Assembly (NCBI GenBank): GCA_016210825.1
Contig: JACQTM010000253.1
Span: 1-10,734, forward strand
From: Hyphomicrobiales bacterium
Lineage (GTDB): Bacteria; Pseudomonadota; Alphaproteobacteria; Rhizobiales; Xanthobacteraceae
Direction of reading: 5' to 3'
Length of the DNA: 10,734 nucleotides
Positions 1 through 6,491 of the stretch are shown one piece after another. The number at the start of each line of letters is the position of its first letter. The stretch's first letter is position 1. The notes under the pieces are model-generated. The model saw only the letters and a program-made list of their open reading frames with translations. It was not told the DNA's origin and made no database searches. Both the position numbers and the translations under genes were made by a program.

Positions 1-55
1 CGACAATCCGTCGGCCTACCTCAAGAGCCTGTCGATCAAGCGCATCGAGGTGTGA
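1..55 (+). CDS. nrtA: NrtA nitrate-binding protein, C-terminal end only (partial)
   Basis: Only the last 17 codons are present, read from base 2 to the TGA at 53-55. They give DNPSAYLKSLSIKRIEV, which resembles the usual C-terminal tail of NrtA/CmpA-type nitrate or bicarbonate substrate-binding proteins. NrtA is the periplasmic nitrate-binding component of the ABC importer, and its position directly before nrtB and nrtC supports this. The fragment is too short to prove the family alone, so the call rests on context and the tail motif. The stop overlaps a possible GTG codon (52-54) in the nrtB frame, but nrtB more likely starts further downstream. Confidence 0.7.
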   Translation, partial: DNPSAYLKSLSIKRIEV

Positions 56-65
56 CCGCAACGCA

Positions 66-95
66 GGCCGCCACATTGGTGGCCCGCGCCTTTTT
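66..95 (+). other. Small hairpin followed by a T-run between nrtA and nrtB
   Basis: The 59-base gap between nrtA and nrtB contains a perfect 5-bp stem (GCCAC at 70-74, GTGGC at 79-83) with a 4-base ATTG loop. GGCC at 66-69 and 81-84 offers an alternative pairing. A run of five T lies at 91-95, seven bases after the stem. It resembles a weak terminator or an mRNA-stabilising hairpin. Such elements are known in ABC operons to keep binding protein levels above those of the permease. The stem is short and the T-run is displaced, so any function is inference. Confidence 0.3.
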
Positions 96-101
96 ACCGG
101 C

Positions 102-108
102 AGAGAAG
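102..108 (+). promoter_or_regulatory. Ribosome binding site supporting the nrtB ATG at 115
   Basis: AGAGAAG lies six bases before ATG 115-117. It favours this start over the in-frame GTG at 52, which would add 21 residues unlike a permease N-terminus. A second in-frame ATG at 121 is possible but has poorer spacing. Confidence 0.5.
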
Positions 109-114
109 AACAAG

Positions 115-1017
115 ATGAACATGCCAATTCGCAAGACTCAACCAACAGCCGCTGCCGCGGCATCAGCCGTGGTGGCGGATGTGCTGCATCTCGAACCCCG
201 GAAGCCGAGCTACTTCAAAACAAAATTGGTCCCGCAGCTTTGGGCCATCGCGGCACGCGTGCTTCCCCCGCTGATCATGCTCACGCTCATTCTCACCATC
301 TGGCAGATCCTCTGTATGAAGCCGGGCGCGACATTGCCCTCACCGACCAAGATCTGGACCGAAGCGCGCGACCTCATCGTCGATCCGTTCTTCATCGCCG
401 GACCGCAGGACATCGGTCTCGGTTGGCGCGTACTCACATCGTTGCAACGCGTTGCCATCGGATACGGCCTTGCGGGCCTGATTGGCATTATCTTTGGCAC
501 GATCATCGGTCAGTCGGTCTGGGCGATGCGGGGTCTCGATCCGATCTTTCAGGTTTTGCGGACCATTTCGCCGCTCGCTTGGCTGCCGATCTCACTCGCC
601 GCGTTCCGCGACAGTCAGCCTTCGGCGATTTTCGTCATCTTCATCACGTCGGTGTGGCCGATCATCATCAACACCGCAGTCGGCATCCGCAATATTCCTC
701 AGGATTACCGAAACGTCGCGCAGGTGCTCCGGCTCAATCCATTCGAATTCTTCTTCAAGATCATGATTCCGGCGGCGGCACCCTACATCTTCACCGGGCT
801 GCGCATCGGCATCGGATTGAGTTGGCTTGCCATCGTTGCCGCCGAGATGCTCACGGGCGGCGTCGGCATCGGCTTCTTCATCTGGGATGCGTGGAATTCG
901 TCGCGCCTTTCCGACATCGTTGTCGCGCTCATCTATATCGGGATGATCGGCTTCATCCTCGACCGGATCGTCGCATTCGTTGCAACGATCGTAACCCGCG
1001 GCACGGCCGCCAACTGA
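115..1017 (+). CDS. nrtB: Nitrate ABC transporter permease NrtB
   Basis: This is the inner-membrane permease of the nitrate ABC importer, 300 residues from ATG 115, a normal length for NrtB. A cytoplasmic N-terminus of about 45 residues is followed by hydrophobic segments near residues 47-67, 113-133, 150-163, 172-190, 230-246 and 265-290. Family signatures include PSPTKIW (75-81), a VLRTISPLAWLPISLA stretch (147-162) and IPQDYRNVAQVLRL (194-207). The EAA-like coupling loop, with FFKIMIPAAAPYIFTGLRI (213-231), should contact the ATPase. GGVGIGFFIWDAWN (248-261) is also typical of NrtB/CmpB. The alternative substrates in this family are bicarbonate, cyanate, taurine and sulfonates; the nirA/nasA context makes nitrate/nitrite most likely. 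Ten bases separate it from the ATPase gene. The earlier GTG at 52 is a less likely start. Confidence 0.92.
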   Translation: MNMPIRKTQPTAAAAASAVVADVLHLEPRKPSYFKTKLVPQLWAIAARVLPPLIMLTLILTIWQILCMKPGATLPSPTKIWTEARDLIVDPFFIAGPQDIGLGWRVLTSLQRVAIGYGLAGLIGIIFGTIIGQSVWAMRGLDPIFQVLRTISPLAWLPISLAAFRDSQPSAIFVIFITSVWPIIINTAVGIRNIPQDYRNVAQVLRLNPFEFFFKIMIPAAAPYIFTGLRIGIGLSWLAIVAAEMLTGGVGIGFFIWDAWNSSRLSDIVVALIYIGMIGFILDRIVAFVATIVTRGTAAN

Positions 1018-1022
1018 GAGGA
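1016..1022 (+). promoter_or_regulatory. Ribosome binding site of the nitrate transporter ATPase gene
   Basis: GAGAGGA overlaps the last two bases of the nrtB stop codon and sits five bases before ATG 1028. It suggests that the ATPase is translationally coupled to the permease. Confidence 0.6.
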
Positions 1023-1027
1023 AAGGG

Positions 1028-1822
<795 letters not shown>

Positions 1823-1842
1823 AGTGGCATTGGAACCAGCGC

Positions 1843-1847
1843 GGAGG
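1843..1847 (+). promoter_or_regulatory. Strong ribosome binding site fixing the GTG start at 1853
   Basis: A full GGAGG lies five bases before GTG 1853-1855 in the 30-base gap after the ATPase gene. It supports the GTG start. The encoded N-terminus then begins two residues before the FAD-binding strand, as expected for this family. Confidence 0.75.
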
Positions 1848-1852
1848 AAATT

Positions 1853-3070
1853 GTGGCTGAACCGCTTGTCGTCATCGGCAACGGAATGGCGGCGACACGA
1901 TTCGTCGAGGAGCTCGCCGCGCGCGCGCTTGGGCGCTATGCGATTGCAGTCGTCGGCGAGGAGCCGCGGATCGCTTATAATCGTATCCTGCTCTCATCCG
2001 TGCTTGCCCGTGAAGTCGCCGCGACCGAAATCGAATTGAAGCCGTCGCAATGGTGGCGCGACCGTGGTGTCACGCTGCTCTATGGCCACGCAACGACCGC
2101 CATCGATCCGCAAATCCGGCGCGTCGCATTAGCAAACGGCGCCACCCTGCCCTATTCGCGCCTTGTGCTCGCCACCGGGTCGCAGCCGATACGGCTGCCG
2201 GTACCCGGAATGGATCTTAAGGGAGTCGTCACCTTTCGCGATCTTAGCGATGTGACGGCGATTTCCGGCCTTATCCGCAAGGGCAAGAAGGCGGTGGTCA
2301 TCGGTGGCGGTCTTCTCGGCCTGGAAGCGGCCTATGGCCTCGCCAAGTTTGGCGCCCGCGTCAGCGTCGTTCACTTGATGGACCGGTTGATGGAGCGTCA
2401 GCTCGATGCTCGCGCCGCGGCCATGCTTAAGGCCTTGCTCGAAGCCAAAGGCATAACGGTTTACCTCAATGCCGAGACTTCGGGAATCCTAGGTAAGAAG
2501 CGAGCCGAAGCAGTGTCACTCAAAGATGGCCGCAGCATCGAAACAGATCTCGTCGTCGTCGCCGTTGGCATCCGCCCAAATATCGCACTCGCGCGCACGG
2601 CCGGCATCGCTACTAACCGCGGCATCGTCATTAACGATGGGATGGAGACTAATATTGCCGGCATTCATGCCATTGGCGAATGCGCGGAGCATCGAGGCCA
2701 ATGCTACGGTCTTGTCGAACCGGCCTATGAACAGGCGCGCGTTCTCGCGCGGCGTCTCGCCACCGGTGAAGAGACGACCTATCCCGGCAGTGTGCTCGCC
2801 ACCAATCTGAAAGTATCCGGCGTCAACGTTTTTTCCGCCGGAGATTTTCTCGGGGCGCCGGGCACCGAGCAGATCGTGCTGCACGACCCCGGCATCGCCA
2901 CGTATAAAAAGCTTGTCATCGCCGATGGCCGTCTCGTCGGTGCGGTACTATTCGGCGATACCGCCGATGGACTTTGGTATCTCGACCTCATTCGGTCTGG
3001 GAAATCGGTCGAGGCATTCCGCGACGAGGTCATTTTCGGTCGTGCCTTTTCCGCACGCGCGGCGGCGTGA
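1853..3070 (+). CDS. NirB-like FAD/NAD(P)H oxidoreductase, probable electron donor for nitrate reductase
   Basis: This 405-residue flavoprotein matches the N-terminal reductase part of NADH-nitrite reductase NirB. VVIGNGMAATR (6-16) is the FAD-binding loop in the NirB form, LATGS (106-110) is the middle motif, and VVIGGGLLGLEAA (148-160) is the NAD(P)H-binding fold. AIGECAEHRG (273-282) is the second FAD motif, with the E typical of NirB. A rubredoxin-reductase-like C-terminal domain follows (about 310-400). The siroheme half and the [2Fe-2S] BFD domain of full NirB are absent, and only two cysteines (C277, C284) are present, so no Fe-S cluster is expected. In the Klebsiella nas operon a protein of this type (NasC there) passes NADH electrons to nitrate reductase NasA. 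The same order here suggests donation to the C-terminal [2Fe-2S] domain of NasA. NirA as partner cannot be excluded. The name nasC is ambiguous because Bacillus and Paracoccus use it for the catalytic subunit. Confidence 0.85.
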   Translation: MAEPLVVIGNGMAATRFVEELAARALGRYAIAVVGEEPRIAYNRILLSSVLAREVAATEIELKPSQWWRDRGVTLLYGHATTAIDPQIRRVALANGATLPYSRLVLATGSQPIRLPVPGMDLKGVVTFRDLSDVTAISGLIRKGKKAVVIGGGLLGLEAAYGLAKFGARVSVVHLMDRLMERQLDARAAAMLKALLEAKGITVYLNAETSGILGKKRAEAVSLKDGRSIETDLVVVAVGIRPNIALARTAGIATNRGIVINDGMETNIAGIHAIGECAEHRGQCYGLVEPAYEQARVLARRLATGEETTYPGSVLATNLKVSGVNVFSAGDFLGAPGTEQIVLHDPGIATYKKLVIADGRLVGAVLFGDTADGLWYLDLIRSGKSVEAFRDEVIFGRAFSARAAA

Positions 3071-3079
3071 GCGCGGAAG

Positions 3080-4855
3080 ATGTCAAACGATTTCTCCCCA
3101 GAGCAGAAACGTTATCTGGAGGGCTTCGTTTCCGGCCTCGAAGCCGCTCGTGCCTCACGCAGGATCGCACCTTCGAATAATTTAGTCGCCACGGGACATA
3201 AGAACGCCGGACCCGACGCCCCTCACCTCGAAGCCCAGGACAAAGTGCTGGCGGCGGGAAAAAAGCTTTCAGATCAGGAGAAATTTAAACGCGAACAGCA
3301 CCCTTTCGATGCCTATGAACGGCTGAAGGAACAGGCTGCAAATGACGAATTCCCGAAGCCGCCGGATAATTTCCGCTGGCGCTACTACGGGCTGTTCTAT
3401 GTGGCGCCGTCGCAAAACTCCTACATGTGCCGACTCCGGATTCCGAATGGAATTCTCGCGCATTGGCAAATGACCGGTCTCGCCGGTCTCGCGGAAAAAT
3501 TTGGCGGTGGATATGCGCATGTAACAACGCGGGCGAACCTGCAAGTCCGTGAAATCGCGGCGAAAAACGCAGTCATCATACTCGAAGAAATCCAGAACCT
3601 CGGGCTGTGCTCGCGCGGCTCGGGCGCCGACAACATCCGGAACGTGACCGGTACACCGACCGCCGGCATCGATCCTCGGGAATTGCTCGATACGCGGCCT
3701 TACGCCCGGGAATGGCACTTCCATATCCTTAACGACCGCACGCTTTACGGCTTGCCACGAAAATTCAACGTCGCCTTCGACGGCGCCGGCGCCATCGCCG
3801 TGCTCGAGGATACGAACGACATCGGTTTTCAGGCCGTCGAGGTGAAAGACGGTTTCGGGGTCGAGCCGGGCATATGGTTCCGACTGACGCTTGGCGGCGT
3901 CACCGGGCACAAAGATTTTGCGCGTGACACCGGCGTCGTGGTCAAGCCGCGCGATGCCACCAAAGTGGCCGACGCCGTGGTTCGCGTGTTCATCGAAAAT
4001 GGCGATCGCACCAACCGCAACAAGGCGCGGCTCAAATACGTACTCGATGCCTGGGGCTTCGAGAAATTCCTCGCCGCGATGGAAGTAAAACTCGGCACCA
4101 GGCTCACGCGCCTGCCGCCGGAAGCGATAGCGCCGCGTCCTATCTTCGATCGCGCCGCGCATATCGGCGTTCATGCGCAAAAGCAGCCGGGCCTGAACTG
4201 GATCGGTGTTGCGCTTCCAGTTGGAAAGCTCACCGCCGGACAAATGCGCGGGCTTGCGACAATTGCGCGCGATCAGGGCGACGGCGATATCCGCCTCACC
4301 GTTTGGCAAAACCTATTGATCTCTGGAGTACCGGACGCGCGGGTGGTGACGGCGCAGGCCGCGATCGACGCCTTGGGTCTTTCAACCAGGGCAAGCTCGA
4401 TTCGCGCCGGTCTTGTCGCCTGTACCGGCAACGTCGGGTGCAAGTTTGCAGCCTCCGACACCAAGCGTCACGCCGAAGACATTGCCGCCTGGTGCGAGCC
4501 GCGCGTTGCGCTCGATAGCCCGGTCAATATTCATCTCACCGGCTGCCACCATTCCTGCGCGCAGCATTACATCGGCGACATTGGCCTGCTCGCCTGCAAG
4601 GTGCAGACATCGGATGATGGCGATACGGTCGAGGGCTATCACATACATGTCGGTGGCGGCTTCGGTCCGTGCGCGGCATTGGGCCGCGAAATCTACCGCG
4701 ATGTGAAGGCGCAAGACGCGCCGAAAATCGTCGAGCGCATGCTCAAAGCCTACATGGCGCAGCGCGCCTCGGACGCTGAGACCTTCCTGACGTTCACCCG
4801 CCGTCATGACATCGACGCACTCAAGGCGATGTGCGCCATGGAGACTGTGGAATGA
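3080..4855 (+). CDS. nirA: Assimilatory nitrite reductase NirA (siroheme, [4Fe-4S])
   Basis: It reduces nitrite to ammonium with six electrons in the cytoplasm. The 591-residue protein has the duplicated family layout: ferredoxin-like half-domains near 110-175 and 365-430, each followed by a nitrite/sulfite reductase domain (about 185-340 and 440-580). The cluster and siroheme ligands are C448, C454, C489 and C493 (C-x5-C then C-x3-C). Substrate-site residues are R151, R187, K228 and N230. In LPRKFN the asparagine is the nitrite reductase form; sulfite reductases have a second lysine there, so nitrite is favoured. A FSPEQK-containing helix at residues 5-20 resembles the N-terminus of the following protein. 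The start at ATG 3080 lies nine bases after the previous stop; the purine-rich GCGGAAG abuts it, so initiation probably depends on coupling. The stop overlaps the next start (ATGA). No ferredoxin gene is nearby, so the donor is probably one of the adjacent flavoproteins. Confidence 0.92.
   Translation: MSNDFSPEQKRYLEGFVSGLEAARASRRIAPSNNLVATGHKNAGPDAPHLEAQDKVLAAGKKLSDQEKFKREQHPFDAYERLKEQAANDEFPKPPDNFRWRYYGLFYVAPSQNSYMCRLRIPNGILAHWQMTGLAGLAEKFGGGYAHVTTRANLQVREIAAKNAVIILEEIQNLGLCSRGSGADNIRNVTGTPTAGIDPRELLDTRPYAREWHFHILNDRTLYGLPRKFNVAFDGAGAIAVLEDTNDIGFQAVEVKDGFGVEPGIWFRLTLGGVTGHKDFARDTGVVVKPRDATKVADAVVRVFIENGDRTNRNKARLKYVLDAWGFEKFLAAMEVKLGTRLTRLPPEAIAPRPIFDRAAHIGVHAQKQPGLNWIGVALPVGKLTAGQMRGLATIARDQGDGDIRLTVWQNLLISGVPDARVVTAQAAIDALGLSTRASSIRAGLVACTGNVGCKFAASDTKRHAEDIAAWCEPRVALDSPVNIHLTGCHHSCAQHYIGDIGLLACKVQTSDDGDTVEGYHIHVGGGFGPCAALGREIYRDVKAQDAPKIVERMLKAYMAQRASDAETFLTFTRRHDIDALKAMCAMETVE
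4840..4843 (+). promoter_or_regulatory. Ribosome binding site within nirA for the CysJ-like gene
   Basis: GGAG sits eight bases before ATG 4852-4854, which overlaps the nirA stop as ATGA. This choice is better than the in-frame GTG at 4831 and implies coupled, near-stoichiometric synthesis of the two proteins. Confidence 0.55.
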
Positions 4856-6483
4856 GTTCTCCGGCGCGCGCTCCGCTTACCACTTTCGTTCCGGACACAG
4901 CGCCGTTCACGCCCGAACAGCGCACCTGGCTCAATGGGTTTTTCGCTGGCCTCGTATCGCTCGATGGCGGAGTGACCGCTTTGTCGCCGGATGAAGCGGC
5001 GGCATTGCTCGGTTCAAATCTCGCGATGAAAGATCCGCTCGATGAGGGTGACGACGGCGAGGCACCTTGGCACGACCAGACATTGCCGATGGCAGATCGC
5101 ATGAAGCTTGCCGATGGCCGTCCGTTACGCCGACGCATGATGGCGGCCATGGCCCAGCAGGATTGTGGACAATGTGGATACAATTGCGCGGACTATTCCA
5201 ACGCACTCTTTTTGAAGAAGGAGGAACGGCTCAACCTGTGTGTGCCTGGCGGGAAAGAAACCGCCCGGATGCTCAAGACTTTGTACGCGGAGCTCGGCGC
5301 TGCGCCGATACCGTCAACCGCAAAGGCGATTCCGACGGCTGCCGATGCTACGGTTGCGCCACGCGGCGAACGCGGCCGGTCGCGTGATGATCCCACCGAG
5401 GCGGTCTTCCTTTCGCGTAGCCGGCTGAACAAAAACGGTTCTGAAAAGGAAACCTGGCATCTCGAATTCGATCTCGCAGAATCCGGACTTGACTACGTTC
5501 CCGGCGATTCCTTTGGTCTTTATCCCGCCAACGATCCGGTGCTTGTGGACGCGGTGATCGCCGCCCTTGATGCGCCGCCGGATTTTCCCATCGGCGGACG
5601 TACATTGCGCGAGGTACTGACCGACGGCGTGTCGCTCGCGCCGGCTCCCGACATGCTGTTCCAGCTTTTCTCCTACATTACCGGCGGCGAACGGCGGCAG
5701 AAAGCGAAGGCATTGGCGTCAGGTGAAGACCCGGACGGCGACGCCGCGACGCTCGATGTTCTCGCCGCGATCGAGAAGTTTTCCGGCGTTCGACCCGACC
5801 CGGAAGCGTTCATCGAAGCACTCGACCCGTTGCAACCGCGTGTCTATTCAATTTCGTCGTCGATTAGGACCAACCCCGGCCGTGTCGCGCTCACCGTGGA
5901 CGCCGTGCGCTACCGCATCAGCGACCGCACCCGGCTCGGCGTCGCCTCTACATATCTCGCCGAGCGCATCGCACCTGGCAACAAGCTCAAGGTCTACGTG
6001 CAGAAGGCGCACGATTTCGCGCTTCCCACCGATCCCGTCGTGCCGATCGTCATGATTGGACCCGGTACCGGCATCGCGCCGTTCCGCGCATTTTTGCATG
6101 AACGAATGGCGACCAAGGCTCCCGGTCGCAATTGGCTGTTTTTTGGCCATCAGCGCAGCGTTTACGACTTCTTCTACGAAGACGAGCTCTCGGCAATGAA
6201 AGCGAACGGCGTGCTTACGCGTCTTTCGCTTGCCTGGTCGCGCGACGGCGAGCAGAAATTTTACGTCCAGGATCGTATGCGCGAGGTCGGCCGCGATCTC
6301 TGGGCGTGGCTTGCCGACGGCGCGCACGTCTATGTTTGCGGCGATGCCAAGCGCATGGCCAAGGATGTCGAACGCGCCTTGGTTGATGTCATCGCACAAT
6401 TCGGCGCGCGAACGACCGATGAAGCAATTGCGTTCGTCGCTGAGCTGAAGCGTAACGGGCGTTATCAGCAAGACGTCTATTGA
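4852..6483 (+). CDS. CysJ-like NADPH/FAD reductase with an N-terminal [4Fe-4S]-type domain instead of the FMN domain
   Basis: This 543-residue protein is probably the NADPH-oxidising partner of NirA. Residues about 180-543 match the FAD and NADPH domains of CysJ/cytochrome P450 reductase: RVYSISS (330-336) and GVAST (363-367) for FAD, GPGTGIAPFRAFL (403-415), GHQR (432-435) and CGDAKRMAKDV (496-506) for the nucleotide. The C-terminal RYQQDVY places Y543 to stack on FAD. S463, R464, K469 and Y471 match the residues that bind the 2'-phosphate in P450 reductase, indicating NADPH. CysJ has a flavodoxin domain first; here there is none. Residues 105-134 instead carry C-x2-C-x3-C-x17-C (C105, C108, C112, C130) ending in CVPGG, like the FeS domain (PF04060) of RnfB. 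A FTPEQR helix (19-34) resembles the NirA N-terminus. It is usually annotated as sulfite reductase subunit alpha, but the context argues for nitrite. The Fe-S assignment is by motif only. Confidence 0.85.
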   Translation: MSSPARAPLTTFVPDTAPFTPEQRTWLNGFFAGLVSLDGGVTALSPDEAAALLGSNLAMKDPLDEGDDGEAPWHDQTLPMADRMKLADGRPLRRRMMAAMAQQDCGQCGYNCADYSNALFLKKEERLNLCVPGGKETARMLKTLYAELGAAPIPSTAKAIPTAADATVAPRGERGRSRDDPTEAVFLSRSRLNKNGSEKETWHLEFDLAESGLDYVPGDSFGLYPANDPVLVDAVIAALDAPPDFPIGGRTLREVLTDGVSLAPAPDMLFQLFSYITGGERRQKAKALASGEDPDGDAATLDVLAAIEKFSGVRPDPEAFIEALDPLQPRVYSISSSIRTNPGRVALTVDAVRYRISDRTRLGVASTYLAERIAPGNKLKVYVQKAHDFALPTDPVVPIVMIGPGTGIAPFRAFLHERMATKAPGRNWLFFGHQRSVYDFFYEDELSAMKANGVLTRLSLAWSRDGEQKFYVQDRMREVGRDLWAWLADGAHVYVCGDAKRMAKDVERALVDVIAQFGARTTDEAIAFVAELKRNGRYQQDVY

Positions 6484-6491
6484 GACGCCAT

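Noticed and set aside
52..114. GTG at 52 overlapping the nrtA stop as an alternative nrtB start
   Set aside because: It would add 21 residues that do not resemble a permease N-terminus, and ATG 115 has a spaced AGAGAAG. The GTGA overlap remains a minor possibility.
3269..4309. Long antisense open frame (346 codons) across nirA
   Set aside because: It is a composition-driven shadow of the nirA codons: no recognisable domain, no ribosome binding site, and nirA itself shows complete conserved motifs.
5088..5110. TGGCAC followed by TTGC, resembling a sigma-54 promoter
   Set aside because: The spacing between the two elements is too long (nine bases instead of about five) and it lies inside the CysJ-like coding sequence with no gene start nearby.
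3080..6483. A CysJI-type sulfite reductase for sulfate assimilation
   Set aside because: The gene sits between nitrate transport and nasA, NirA has the nitrite-type K228/N230 pair, and the flavoprotein lacks the FMN domain of CysJ.
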